The notes below the pieces were generated by a model that saw only the letters and a program-made list of their open reading frames with translations, had not been told where the DNA came from and made no database searches. Of a stretch of 64,000 nt of DNA, positions 10,848-22,139 are shown piece after piece. Made by a program: the position numbers and the translations under genes. This DNA comes from Motacilla alba alba (taxonomy: Eukaryota; Chordata; Aves; Passeriformes; Motacillidae): contig NC_052044.1 in the NCBI RefSeq assembly GCF_015832195.1, positions 1,875,147 to 1,939,146 on the forward strand, in the 5' to 3' direction. Numbering within the stretch: position 1 is the stretch's first letter; each line of letters starts with the position of its first letter.

Positions 10848-10925
10848 TCGAGGAACAAGTCATAAAAAGTCAAAATTCCCACCATTTCATAGGCCCATAA
10901 ACTCTTTTTACAGCCTCAGCTCGCC
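10848..10925. promoter_or_regulatory. Second candidate regulatory island in the HOXC9 intron
   Basis: An AT-rich unique block with AGTCATAAAAAGTC, CCATTTCATAGG and CCCATAAACTC. TCATAAA and CATAAA are CDX/posterior-HOX-like sites. It ends where GC-rich filler begins. The regulatory role is inferred from composition and motif density only. Confidence 0.35.
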
Positions 10926-12291
10926 AAGGCTTTCCCCAGAAGCTCTCCCGGACCTGCAAAGCCGCCGTGGCTTTTTTAATATCTCGGGGATGCCACGCGG
11001 GGCGTCGCAAAAATCCCATTTTTGGGGTTTTTTTGGGGTTTTGGGGGGTATTTTTGGGGTTATTTTGGGGTATTTTTTGCGGGTTTGAATGTAGTTTCTC
11101 AAGGGCTTTTCACGCGGCGGGAGCGGGGCCGCGGCTTCTCCCCCCGGCTGCACTTTTGGGGTGCCGGGGGTGCTTTGGGCAGCCCGGGGGGTTCCGCAGC
11201 CCCGCTCCGCCCGCCCGGCACGGCCCCGCAGCCCGACCGCCCCAAAGCGCCCCAAAGCGCCCCGGAAGCGCTCCCGGAGCCCCAAAGACGCCCCAAAAGC
11301 GCCCCCAAAGCCCCCCAAGCGCCCCGAGAGCGTCCCCGGCTGCCCCGGCCCGGTTTTGGGGCCGTTCCGGGCGGTTTTCGCTCCTCAGCCGCCGCCGTTA
11401 CCTGCTGGCTGCCCCTGGGAAAATTCGGGCTTTCGCCGACTCCCGCTTTGCAATTTGGGGTTTTTTTTGGGGGGGTTTTGGGGTTTTTTTAAGTGCTCCC
11501 CTCCCTCCTCGGCAGCCCCTGCGCTCGCCGCCTCCTGCCCCCTCCGCTGGCCCTAAAATCCCGATTTTTCTGCCCATTCCAGCCTCGCCCCTGGCCGGGC
11601 TTCACCTTTCCCTTCATTCCCACGTGGAGCAGGATTTTTTCTTTTTTTGGGGGGGATGGTTCGGGGGTGACCGCGCCGCCCGAGCTGCTATTGATTTTTC
11701 CAGGAGATAAAGGGGCGCCTCTGCGTTCACCCGGAGATGTTCCCTTCCCCTCCCTAAAATAAATAAAGAAACCAACCCCAAAATCCACCCCCACACCCGC
11801 GCGCTCGCTCCCAGGCATCCCCAAACTCTTCCTCGTTCCTGGAAAGTGGGGAGGAATTTTTGGGAGCCGAAGACGCTTCTGCCTCTGCCTCTCGCACACG
11901 CACGCTCTCCCCATAGAATTATTAATTATTATTATTATTATTATTATTGTTGTTGTTGTTGTTGCTATTATTGCTATTATTGGTTCAATTTAAAGTGGGA
12001 GGGGGGTTTCAAAGCAGCCCCGTCAGCGGAATAAATTTGGTGGTTTTTTTTAAAAAAAGGAAAAAAATATAGAAGGATAAAAGGGGGATGAAAATGTTTT
12101 AAAAACCCCCAAAGGGCCCGAAACAAAGTGGACTGGCCGAAACCCCCAGAACCTTCCCGCGGCTCCGGAGTTTTAGGGTCGCGCTCCGTCCCTCTGCTCT
12201 CTCTCTCTCTAAGGTAATTTCATTTTATTGAGTGGGGTCCTGGAAGCCGTAATGCCTTCCGCGGTCGTAAACAAGAATGACTTGGACTTAC
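10926..12291. other. Rest of the HOXC9 intron
   Basis: The distal part of the 1.9-kb HOXC9 intron (10380-12291). It contains GGGGTTTT repeats (about 11018-11090), CCCCAAAGCGCC repeats (about 11230-11330), GC-rich filler, and an ATT/GTT trinucleotide run at about 11918-11982. No internal exon was recognised. Confidence 0.55.
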
Positions 12292-12826
12292 TGGGGTCTA
12301 ATTCGTGCTTTTCTTCTTTGTGTTTGCCGGCGGCGATGGCCTCGGACTCGGGGGAGGACGGGATGTTCTGCGCCGCTCGCTCCCGCAGCTCCCCGGGAGC
12401 CGCGTACACGAAATCCGCGTAGGCGCGGCCGTCGGCGGGGCCGCACTCGGCGCGGCGCGGAGGCCCGAACGCGTCCGCCTTGAGGCCGTAGGGCCGAGCC
12501 CCGAAGGCCGGGAAGGACACGGCCCCGGCCAGCGGCTCCAGCCAGGTCCGCACGTACCTGGGCTCGGCCGCCTGCGGCGCGTAGGGGCCCGCGGGGTGCG
12601 GGTGGGGGTAGCCCACCGAGGGCTGCGAGGGCACGGGCGCCCACGAGGTGGTGAACACGGCGGGTTTGGGGGCGAAACTGCACGAGGGGAAGTCGGCGCA
12701 GTCCGGCACCAGTCCTGCGGGGCGAGCGGCGCCGGGGCCGGCGAAGCGCGGGGCGAGCAGCTCCTCGTTGTCGGGGCCGATCAGCGAGTCCACGTAGTAG
12801 TTGCTGATGGGGCCCGAAGCCGACAT
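12292..12826 (-). CDS. HOXC9: HOXC9 exon 1
   Basis: This exon encodes residues 1-178 plus the first base of codon 179 of HOXC9, a posterior Abd-B-class homeodomain factor acting in the nucleus on thoracic-lumbar identity and motor-neuron columns. The start MSASGPISNYYVDSLI is the HOX9 activation domain. It is followed by VPDCADFPSCSFAPKPAVF, SWAPVPSQPSVGY, RTWLEPLAGAVSFPAF and the linker KHKEEKHELDP. The donor is CCCCA followed by GTAAGT on the minus strand. The joined protein is 259 residues, against 260 in human. The 5' two thirds of the exon is GC-rich with Ala/Pro/Gly drift, while the last about 60 bp becomes A-rich. Very secure. Confidence 0.98.
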
Positions 12827-12990
12827 GGTTCGCTCGCCCCCTCTTTTACATTCATCGGATTATTGTATGAAGTGTATGTGTACTTTTTATCTGCTCATAG
12901 AACAATCAGGGCAGGTAATTATTTTTTCAGCCGTTCCCACCGCGCCATTGGCTGCCGGCCTCACGTGATTGTATTTACCCAAAAATATCG
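12827..12990 (-). promoter_or_regulatory. HOXC9: HOXC9 promoter / 5' UTR
   Basis: A unique AT-rich block directly upstream of the HOXC9 ATG. On the minus strand, reading towards the gene, it holds a CACGTG E-box (12962-12967), a CCAAT box (12947-12951), AATAATTACC, TGATTGTTC and a TATA-like AGATAAAAAGT, then the leader. The E-box lies about 136 bp upstream of the start codon. The compact motif order and non-repetitive sequence suggest a conserved proximal promoter. Confidence 0.65.
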
Positions 12991-13009
12991 CCCGGATCAA
13001 TCCGCAGGG

Positions 13010-13091
13010 CTTTTTTTTTTTTTTTCCTTTTCCTTTTTTTTTTTTTTTTTTTCCCTTTCCCCCTATCCCCTTCCTCTCTTTTTTTTTTTTT

Positions 13092-13123
<32 letters not shown>

Positions 13124-13126
13124 TTT
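13010..13126. repeat. Poly(T)-rich tract upstream of HOXC9
   Basis: Long T runs broken by short C blocks on the + strand (poly(A) in the HOXC9 transcription direction), immediately upstream of the proximal promoter island. Confidence 0.9.
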
Positions 13127-13805
13127 AATCTAATAACGCCACCCGGCTTTTCCTTAAAAAAATAAATAAAAAATTAAAAAAAGCAGCTGGAAACGGGGGC
13201 GGAGATGGGGAGGAGGAGGAGGAGGAGGAGGAGGAGGATGCTCGGCTGGGCGGCCGGGGATGCTCAGCCCCGCGGGCTGGGAGGGGGGAGACCGAGCCCG
13301 AGGCTGCGAGCGAGAGGCAGGGAAGGTGGAAGGTAATTGTGGAAGGTGGCCCAGGAACTATTTCTCGACGCAATTTATCTCTGTCCCCTCTCCCCGCGCG
13401 GCTCCGGGGGGATGCGAGCGCATTTCGGGGAGGTGGGACCCCCGCCCGCGGCCGCGGAGGGGCGCGGAGAGGGGGGGACGAGGAGCCGGGAGCCGAGCAG
13501 GGCAGAGGAGCGGCTTTTGTCATCCCGGGCAGCGCTGCCTCCCGCGGGGCTGCTCCGGATCCGCTGCGAGCAGGAGCCTCTCCAGCAGCCAGAAAGAAAC
13601 CCGTGCACCGTTCCGGGCGGCTTCCAGGAAAGAGCGGGGGGCTTACAATAATAATAACAACAATAATAACAATGATAATAAACAACCCCTTCCTCCGTCC
13701 CTAAAACAAAACAAAACAAGAAAAATGAAAAGAAAAGCATCCAAAAAGGGAAAGCGGAGCTTCCGCCAGGCACGGGCTGCGGCGCTGGGCGAGGAGGAGC
13801 CGGGG

Positions 13806-13892
13806 ATGTTTTTTATGTGCTTCAATAAAATTTTTACGAGGATCATTTGATTGTTCATAAATGTGTCGTTCATTAAATAAAAGCGCAGGACG
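13806..13892. promoter_or_regulatory. Candidate conserved island ~1 kb upstream of HOXC9
   Basis: AT-rich unique sequence between GC-rich stretches. It contains TTTTATGTGCTTC, ATCATTTGATTGTTC, CATAAATG and GTTCATTAAATAAAAG, a dense set of CDX/HOX-like sites. Its composition contrasts sharply with the flanks, as expected for a retained regulatory element. Confidence 0.45.
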
Positions 13893-16800
13893 GAGTTTGC
13901 AGCTCGGGGAGCTCGGGGGGGGGACGGAGGAAGCAGCATCGCGTGCTGGGCGCAGGAGCTTTCTGCTTCGATTTTTGCCTTTTTAAACTGTTTTTTTTTT
14001 TAATTATTATTTTCTTTTATTTTGGGTGACGCCTGGAAACTTTTGGGTTTTGGGTTTTTTTTTTTTTAATTTTATTTTTTTGTACCAGAGCCAGCGGAGG
14101 AGTTGGGAGCGTTCAGAAAAAGCCTGGCTGCGTTTTGAGGGAATAACCTTGCTTTTGGTGAGGAAGGACAGGTAGGTGAGGAGCTCCCGCCCAGCGCCGG
14201 CCCCAAAAAAGGGACTCAGGCGATTTCTTTGGAAGCAAAAAATAAAATAAAATAAATTCCCTTTTTCAAAAATTATATCTCAGCATTTTATTAAAAACAA
14301 ATAAACAAACAAACAGAGCCATCCTGGGGAAAAAAAAAAAAAAATAAAAGGATTTTCTGCTTTCTGCGTCCCCGAAGCTGGGAGGGGAATGGGGAAATTT
14401 GGGGAGGAAAGGGGAAAATGAGGAGCAGCGGGGTGTCCCCAATGTCACCGCTGGGAGCGGCTCCGCTGGAGCCCCACGCACCCAAAAACCCCCGATTTTC
14501 ACCCATTTCCCCGCCTGGGCTGCGCCAGGGACGCGAGCAGCAGGAGAGGGCTGAGGAAAACCGAGGGGCTGGGACGGGGAAAAAAAACCCAAATGAGCCC
14601 CAAATGAGCCCAAAATGAGGCAAATCCCCCCCGAACCCCTCCAAAATCCTCCCCAGCGCAAACCCCGCTCCTCACCCCGCGGAAAAGCCCCAAAAATAAA
14701 GGAACGGGAATCCCAGAGCTGCTGGGAAAAACGGGATTTCCACCCAAAACCACGAATTGCTGCGGGAAACTCCGCATCCTCCCCCAAAAAGAGTCCTCGC
14801 CTCGCTGCCCCCCGCCAGGATTTCTCCCTGGCTGCGTTTGGAGGCTCCTGCGAGCCCTGAAAAAGGAAAACATCCCAGAGGGTCCCGGAGTGCTGCTTGG
14901 CCTTCCCGAGCCCCGGTAATCCCCGGCCTCCGCTCGCCGCGATTTTCATCTCGACCGGGGCTTGGAAAAAATCAAAATATCCTCGTTTTCCTTCATTCGC
15001 CCCATTTTCCACGCGGGGAGGAGCGCGGGGCACGGACCCCCGTGGGATCTCCCGGTTTCGGGGGAAGGTTTTGAGGAGGAATCCTCACAAAAGCGGCGGC
15101 GGGGCCGGGAGAGGCGAGGAAGGAGAAGGAGGAAGAGGGGGAAGGAGGCAGCGGAGCCGAGCGGGATCGGGAGCTGCGGGAGGGCTTCAGAGCGGGGGGA
15201 AAACGGGAATTCCGCCGGGAATTGGGGGTTCCTCCGGGAATCGGGGATTCCGCCGGGAATCGGGGATTCCTCCGGGAATCGGGGATCCCCGGGCCAGCGG
15301 GCGGGAGCGATCCCAGCCGGGCTCGGGGCGGATTTCGGAGCCCGGCGCGGCCAGGCAAGGTCACGGGATGGAGCCGGTGTCACACAAAGGCGCCGATCCC
15401 TGGGGTTTCCACGTGCAAAAAGCGGGATTCCTCCACCCCCGCCCGGCCCGGGGTGCGCCGGGGAAGGGGTTCATCCCCGAGCCCCCCGAGGTCCCGGCGG
15501 AGCGCGGGGCGCGGAGCGGGCGGCGGCACAAAGCGGGGACGCTTCAGCTCCGAGCCTCGCCTGGGAGGCTTTGGGGCGAAAAGCGGCGGCTTTGGGGTTC
15601 AAAACAGCCTGGGAGCTCGGCGTGGGGCTGAAAAGGCAGCGCTTTGCCCCCCGAACCCCGCACCGCCATGGGGAACCCCATAAAATTCACCGCCGTGGGA
15701 ACCCCCCCGGGAAATTCCCCCTCTCCCGATAAAATCCCTATAAAAGCCCTAAATAATCCTTATAAAATCTATATAAAATCCCTATAAAATCTGTTTTTTT
15801 TTTTTCCGAAAGGAGGGGAAAACGTCGCCGTGTGGAGGGGGCGAAGTTGTGGGGGGAGCCCCGGGAATGTTCCCCTTTCCCGGCCGGAATTCCGGCTCTG
15901 GGCTCCCGCGGTTTTGGGGGAGATTCCTGGGAAATGAGGGGGCAACCGGCGAATCCCGGCTCCTTCCCTGCTCTGGAATCCGCGGGGGGAAAAATAAAAT
16001 AGGAAAAAAAAAGAAAAACTCCGGCAGCGCCGAGCGAGCTCAGCTCGGGGTTTGGAGATTTATTATTTCCTGGCGGAGATAAAAAATTCGAATATAAAAT
16101 AATAACAATAAATAATGGTGATCATAATAATAAACATAAATAGGTAGGAGAGCGGAGATGCGGCGGCAGGAAATTCAGCCTTTGTCTGAGCCCGGTCTTG
16201 GCCACTTCTGGCACCTTTTTGGAGCTCAAATCCTGCCCTGGTGCCTCAGAAATGCTCCCGAGCCGGGAGCTTCCCCCTCGCTTCCGAACCTTTCGCCTCC
16301 GCTCTGGGAAATTCTGCCCAGACTGGGAGGAGCGGGGGCAAAAATATAACCCCAAGAAAAAATAAATTAAATGTAAAAAGGAATAAAAATAAAATTTTAA
16401 ATGGAAGGAAAAAGGGCCGGAGAGGCAGGGCAGGAAAATAAAAGGAATAAACCCGCTCGTGGCCAGGCTGGCGCTGCTTTTGGGGGGATTTTTTGCCTTT
16501 TTAGCTATTTTTGGGATTTTTAAAAATCTCCTTCTTTGCAGAGGCAGCCGAGGATTTGGGGGAAGGGTCGGAGATTTCCCCTTTTCCCAGGGGGGTCCCC
16601 AAACCCCTCGGGATCCCCGGGGAAGGGGAAACTGCGGGGGGGACACACAAAACCCCCAATTCCCGAATCCCCACATCCCCAAATCCCCGATCCCCGCGGG
16701 GCCGCGCTTCCATTCCCACAGTCAAGGTCGGGTTTTGCCCGAAATCGCGATTTTGCCCCAAATCGGCGCTGGGGGAGGGCGGATCTGCCCGGAGCAGCCC

Positions 16801-17729
16801 CAGGGCCGCTTTTCCAACCTTCACCCCGAATAAAATTCCCTTTTCCTGCCTCTCTTTGTCCCTTTTCCGTGCCTTCCTCTGCTCTCCTCCTGCTCAAGTT
16901 CTCGCTCGCTCCCTTTTGTTCCTCCTCCTGCCCTCCTTTCCCTCAGAAAAACCCAAAAAAAGGGCAAAAACCGCCCGCAATGCGCCAGCGGCTGCGCAAT
17001 ATTTGATTATCCCGGGATTGTCTCTCGCAGTGAAGAAATGCGGGGCGAAAAAATCAATTCGGGGCCGTCCGCGGATCCGGCGCTGCGCTTCCCTCCCGGC
17101 TCGAACCCTTCGGAAAAACAAACCGGCCAAAAATAAAGGGAAAATAAACCAAAAATCTCATTTATTCCGCGGCAAAGCTTCCCCAGGACCATTCCCCGGC
17201 GGAAAGCATCGCGGAACCGCCACGGAGGTACCGAAACGCCCCGATTTCCCGGGAAAATCCCGCCGCGGGGGTGTTTTACCTGCTGGGGTGCCTCTGCCCC
17301 CCCTCGGTCCCCCCCGTGTCCGAATTCCTCCAGCGCTGGAGCTACCGCGGGCGCGCAATAAATTCCGAGCCGCAATTAAAGCTCCCGACCATTTCTTTAA
17401 GCGCGTCCTGCTCTGGTTTTTTTCCCCCCCAAAAACCCCCCAAATTTCCGCGGATATCCCCCAACACCCAGCCGCGCTGAGAGGCGGAAAATCCGCGTTT
17501 TTCTCCGCAGCTTCGCTGTGGATTTTTTGATTTTTCAATTTTTTTTCTTTTTTTTTGGGTGAGGCGCAAAGAGAAGGAGGGGAGGAAAAAAAAATAAAAT
17601 CACAACCCCCCCAAACATTACAAAAAAAAAAAAAAAAAGCAAAGACGAGCGCAGAACAAGCCTGAACCCAGAGAGGCGAGGCCAACAGCGCCTGGAGAAA
17701 CATTTTTGGGTTCTTTCCGCCGCCGCGTT
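13893..17729. other. HOXC9-HOXC10 spacer, part 1: no gene recognised
   Basis: GC-rich to mixed filler. Repeats include a 19-bp GGGAATCGGGGATTCCTCC array (about 15205-15292), a CCTATAAAATC repeat (about 15733-15795), short AAT-rich runs (about 16080-16145), and A or T homopolymers. No splice-bounded coding exon or structured RNA was recognised. Confidence 0.5.
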
Positions 17730-17826
17730 TATTCATTTATTAGGTTTGCGCCAGACAGGCTGTAATTAGCATAGATAACCACGGGCGCGAGTTGTGTCTG
17801 CGCCACCCCATTGTCTGCACCCCCCC
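17730..17826. promoter_or_regulatory. Candidate conserved non-coding island
   Basis: Unique sequence with ATTCATTTATTAGG, GCGCCAGACAGGC, TGTAATTAGCATAG and GATAACCACGGG (a RUNX-like AACCACG word), ending at GC-rich filler. It lies between HOXC9 and mir-196a-2. Conservation is inferred from complexity and motif content. Confidence 0.35.
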
Positions 17827-17999
17827 GGCCCCAAAGGTGTTGGGGCAGCGCCCGGTGCCCTCGGAGGAGACAAAACAACCCCGAAAGAGCGGCGGGGGAG
17901 GGCGGGGGAAGGGCGGGGGCGGCGGCTGCTGGATTGCAGCCCCGCAGCTCCGGCCTGCTCCGGCCGCGCCGCCGGCCGCCCCCAAAACGGGCTGCTTAG

Positions 18000-18235
18000 G
18001 GGGTTTTCAGGCGTTTTTGGAGGGGTTTTTAAGGGTTTTTAAGGGTTTTTTTGTGGGTTGTTCTTGGGGTTTTAAAGGGGTTTTTTGGGGGGTTGATTTA
18101 GGGTTTTTAAAGGGTTTTTTAAAGGTTTTTTTTTTTTTTAGGGGTTTAAAGGTTTTTTCTTGGGTTGTTTTAGGTTTTTTTTTTTTTAACGGGTTTTTAA
18201 AGGGTTTTTTTTAAGGTATTTTTAGGGGTTTTTCT
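18000..18235. repeat. GGGTTTTTAAAGGG-type tandem repeat
   Basis: Irregular 12-30-bp units of GGGTTTTT with AAAGG or AAGG spacers, G/T-rich on the + strand. A separate run of four TTTGGGG units lies at about 18654-18685. Confidence 0.85.
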
Positions 18236-19034
18236 CCCCATGGGATCTGCCCCATCCGCACAGATTTGCCCCCTCCCAGCCCGCTACCTGCGCGGATCCT
18301 GCCCGGGCCGCTCCGCGCCGCAGCCTTTGCCCGATTCCTGCGCTTTTCCCCCATTCCCGAGCCCCTTTTTCCGCCTCTTTTCCCCTTTCCCGGCTCCTCT
18401 CCGCCAAAACCTTGAGGGGCTTTTCCCCACCCCAAACCCTCCCAGGAGGGACGGGAATTGATTCGATCCCCCCCAAAATAAAGCCCAGATCCCCAAAAAT
18501 CCGCAAAATTCAGCAGCGCGACCCCTCCGCGCCCCGGCGCTTTTCGGGGGGGTTTCACTCGTTTGGGGCTCGGTTTTTAGGGGTTTTTGATGATTTTCCC
18601 CGCTCAGAAAGGAGAAATCGCAGCCCGGGGCGAGGCTCGCCCACGCGGGGATTCGGGGTTTGGGGTTTGGGGTTTGGGGTTTGGGATTCCACCTGCCGGG
18701 AGAAATCAGCCAAAATCGGAGAGCTCTGGGCCCGAGAAAGCGGATGAACGGAGCCAAAACACAGCAAAAAAAAAAAAAAAAACAGAAAACCCGCGGAGAG
18801 CAGCGCGGGGTCCCCGCCAGCGCTCCCGGCTTTCCATAAAAATCGGCGCATCCCAGGAAAATCTCGGGGCCGTAAATCCCCCCCGCGCCCCTGCGCCGCT
18901 CTCATTTCATAATTAAAAACCAGTGGGGGAGATTTTCGCTTTTTATGGCTTTTCTGGGGTCGGGGTTGCTCAGCGGATTTTAAATTTCGCTGCTTTTTTA
19001 AAAAAAATTATTTTTTATTATTTCTCTCACTGTC

Positions 19035-19295
19035 TCTCTCTCCAGGGGTGGCTCGGAAATAAAAATCAATCTTAATATGCAGAGAATAGGAATTGGTTTG
19101 TCTGGTTCACGCTGTTCGGAGGAAAAAGGGGGAGAAATCTGCAGATTGTTAATCCCGAGAAGGCGAAACTCGTCATAAATGTAATGAATCCTTTAAATCA
19201 TTCAATTATCACAGCGCTAATATCAAATAATTATGGTTAAACCTACCAGTAATCAACCTTGTTCCTGTTGAAATATTAATTTAAACCAGCGGGAG
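19035..19295. promoter_or_regulatory. Strong candidate conserved non-coding element between HOXC9 and mir-196a-2
   Basis: About 260 bp of high-complexity AT-rich sequence, the longest such block in the spacers. It contains AAATCAATCTTAATATGC, CGTCATAAATGTAATG, CCTTTAAATCATTCAATTATC, CTAATATCAAATAATTATGG, AGTAATCAACC and ATATTAATTTAAACC. It therefore holds many homeodomain, CDX and PBX/HOX-like words. It stands out against repeat-rich, GC-rich flanks. Enhancer function is inferred. Confidence 0.55.
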
Positions 19296-20629
19296 GTCGT
19301 TTTTTTCTTCTTCTTTTCTTTTTTTCCGCTTCTTTTGCCCTTTTTAGCCACCGTTAAATTCCGTTTTTCGCCCCCAGGATGAGGAAAATGCCCCAAACCA
19401 GCAAAACCAGCGACTCCCCGCGCTGTAAAGCCAGCATTTCCAGCACCGAACAGAGCAGAAAAATCAGAAATTCAAGAATTCACCCGTTTTATTCTCCTTT
19501 GGGCCACAGCCCCCAGCCCCAGTTTGGGGGAAAAAATCGCGATTTTCGCCATCGGAATCAACTCCTGCCGCAGCAACCTCGCGTTCTCGGGGGAGAAACC
19601 AAAACCGGGGCGAAAACACCGAAAATTCACAACCCCGAACCCCGCAACTGCGGCCGCACTGGGCGAGCTGCGCAGCGAGAACCCCAATATTCCGCGTTTC
19701 GCCTCAATTCCGAGCCGCGCCTCCCCGGCTGCGGCCCCGTTCCCGTTTTTGGGGTGCCAAGACACAAAACCCACCGAGCCCGGCGGGAAAGGCCCCGAAA
19801 TTCCCCATTTCCCGCTCCGGAATTTCCAGAGCTCGCCCATTCCTCTTTCCCCGCGATTTCTGCTTCGTTTCTCTCCCAAATTTTCCTTTTTTTCACCTTT
19901 TTTTTTTTTTTTTGGCATTCAAAAGATGGCACAACTTATCCAACTTTCCCACCGCGTTTTTTGGGGGGAAAAAGGGGGAAAATCACTTTTTTTTCCCTCT
20001 GCTCCTGCAGCTCAAACGCCTGAACCTCTCCAGCCCAAATTCCTGAGGTTTTCCCGAGTTTTTATTCCAGAGGATTCCATTCCCGAATTCCCAACCCGAG
20101 CCCCACAGAGCAGCGGGAAATCCGGATTAAAGCGAGCAAAAAAATGGGCAAATTTAAATTTAATCCCCGGCTGGAGACGCCGGCAGCAGGAGGAGCTGAA
20201 AGAGCCCGAATTCTGCTTTTTCCCCCCTTTTTCCCCTGCGAGTTTTGGGTTTTTTTGGGGGATTATCAGCAAAAGGGGGAGCGAGGGGCGCTCCCAAAAA
20301 TCAACCCCCCAAAAATCAGCGCTCCCAAACACCCCCTCCTCAGCCAAGCCCCCCAAAAATCCCCCAAAAATCCCCCAAATCGGCTTCCCAGCTCCGAAAC
20401 GGAATTTTTAAAAAATGAGGGATCCAAAAGCTGCCACGGGGGAGGGAGGAAAAGGGGAGGGAATTTAAATTTGGGGTTTTAAAAATTATTTATAATAATT
20501 TCATTTTTTTCTCTCGTATTTTAAAGGCATCACCCCGCGCTGGGGCTGTGCCAATCATCGCTGATAATTTGGGGTGGAAAAGCGCAAAAAGCGCTGCTTT
20601 TGTCCTCATCATCCCAGCAACAAAAGGGG
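19296..20629. other. Spacer filler without recognised gene
   Basis: Mixed GC-rich DNA with frequent CCCCAAAAATC and CGAAAATT words. The open frames across it lack any recognisable domain and have no supporting splice or codon pattern. Confidence 0.5.
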
Positions 20630-20850
20630 GGAAGCCGGGGCCAAAAAAACAAATAAAACGGGGCCAAAAAAACCAAATGAAACGGGGCCAAAAATCAAAT
20701 ATAAAGGGGCAAAAAAATCAAATAAAAAAGGGACAAAAACCAAATTAAAAAATAGGCAAAAATCAAAGAAAAAAAGGAACCAAAAAATCAAATAAAAAGG
20801 GTAAAAAATGAAATAAAAAGGGGCAAAAATCAAATAAAAAGGGGCAAAAA
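20630..20850. repeat. ~20-bp repeat GGGGCAAAAAATCAAATAAA
   Basis: About ten units of GGGGCAAAAA followed by CAAATAAAA or CAAATGAAA, purine-rich on the + strand, ending about 150 bp from the mir-196a-2 hairpin. Confidence 0.85.
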
Positions 20851-20994
20851 CCCCAGCGAGGAGCGCGCTGGGGGTCGCGCAGGTTTGGGCGGCCATCCCC
20901 GTCGGGACGGGGATTTTGGGGTGGGATTTTGGGGTTTTTGTTTGATTTTTTTTAGGGCGCCCGGCGGAGCTGCGGGTGCTGCCCTTGATGAAGA

Positions 20995-21085
20995 CGAACT
21001 GACGTAATTAAGGCAGTTTCTTGTTGCCGAGCCTAAAGCCCATCCCAACAACATGAAACTACCTAAACCACAGATCAGCTGCGCT
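20995..21085 (-). ncRNA. MIR196A2: mir-196a-2 precursor hairpin
   Basis: On the minus strand the 5' arm, positions 21065 to 21044, reads the complete 22-nt miR-196a mature sequence, starting TAGGTAGTTTCATG and ending GTTGTTGGG. The 3' arm, 21029 to 21008, is CGGCAACAAGAAACTGCC followed by TTAA and pairs with it, with a loop of about 14 nt. The stem extends outward through CTGAT/ATCAG pairing at about 21074-21078 and 20999-21003, as in the human precursor. The location between HOXC9 and HOXC10 in the Hox orientation matches vertebrate mir-196a-2. The miRNA is known to cleave or repress HOX8-class transcripts, including HOXB8 and HOXC8. Confidence 0.97.
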
Positions 21086-21138
21086 GGCATCCACGCGATT
21101 TCTGTCAGAACGGGCGGAAAAGGGCAAAAACCCGGCCA

Positions 21139-21173
21139 GGGGAGGAGGAGGAGGAGGAGGAGGAGGAGGAGGA
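21139..21173. repeat. (GGA)n microsatellite next to mir-196a-2
   Basis: About eleven GGA/AGG trinucleotides on the + strand, some 60 bp upstream of the miRNA hairpin in its transcription direction. Confidence 0.9.
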
Positions 21174-21459
21174 TGGGGGAAGCGGGGCTGGGAGGAAGGA
21201 GGGAAAAGAGGGGAAAAGGAGAAAAGCAGAGGAAGGAGGAAATTCGCCCCTTTGTTGCTGGTCTCCCTTGGCCCCCCTGGCGCTCTCTGTGCCCGAGCCC
21301 CGCGGGGTGCGCGGGGTGCGCGGGGCTGCGCGGATCGAGAGAAGCCGACGCGAGCGGCGGGGCCGGTCCGGCTGGAAATGGATTTGATCGCTGCCGCCGC
21401 CGCCTCCCGGGGCCATCGGCTCCCAGTCGGCTCCGAAACGCGGAATTCGCGCTCCCCCC

Positions 21460-21690
21460 CGCGCAACCCGCGCGGATCCGGCACAAACCCGCGGCCCGGC
21501 AGCGCCGAAGCCGCGCAGGATCCGCGCCCCGCGCAACCCGCGCGGATCCGGCACAAACCCGCGGCCCGGCAGCGCCGAAGCCGCGCAGGCTCCGCACCCC
21601 GCGCACACAGCGCGGATCCAGCCCAAAGCCGCGGCCCGGGAGCCCCGAAGCCGCGCAGGCTCCGCGCCCCGCGCACACCGCGCCGCAAAT
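21460..21690. repeat. 68-bp GC-rich tandem repeat, ~3.3 copies
   Basis: Units contain CGCGCAACCCGCGCGGATCC, GGCACAAACCCGCGGCCC and GGCAGCGCCGAAGCCGCGCA, repeating at about 68 bp (for example 21462 and 21530). It is CpG-dense and lies within the likely primary-transcript region of mir-196a-2. The Arg/Ala/Pro-rich ORFs on both strands here are repeat translations. Confidence 0.85.
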
Positions 21691-22139
21691 CCTGCGGAGG
21701 CTGCAGCTCCTCCAAAGCCCGCGGCTCGCCCCGACATTGCCGCAATCTCCGCCATCCGCGCAGCCTCCGCGGCTCCTCCGCGAGGTTTCCGGGGAAGGGA
21801 GGGTTGGGGGCAGAGGAAATGGGGGAAAAGCGGGAATTCCCGCTGCCAGGCGCGCAAAACCCCGCAGGAAGCGCGCGGGGCTGCGGGAGAACCCGAGCGC
21901 GGAGGGAGCAGAAATGCCCGCGATCATCCCAATAATAATCGCAATAATAATAATAATAACAACATTAATAATAAAGCTGAAATCCGCGCGGAGAGGGGAA
22001 TCTCCGCTCCTACCTTGCGGCCGCCATCCCCAGTCCCGGCTGCAATCCCAGGGCAGCTCCCCAAAAACAGCCCCGCGGAGGGAGGTGCGCATCCCAAGGT
22101 CGCCGCGCCGGCTCTGCCTCCCTTCCCTCCCGCACCGTC

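Noticed and set aside
10810..11088. Small + strand ORF starting with Met-His-Met and an Ala run
   Set aside because: It begins in the CTG microsatellite of the HOXC9 intron and continues into non-coding sequence without a domain.
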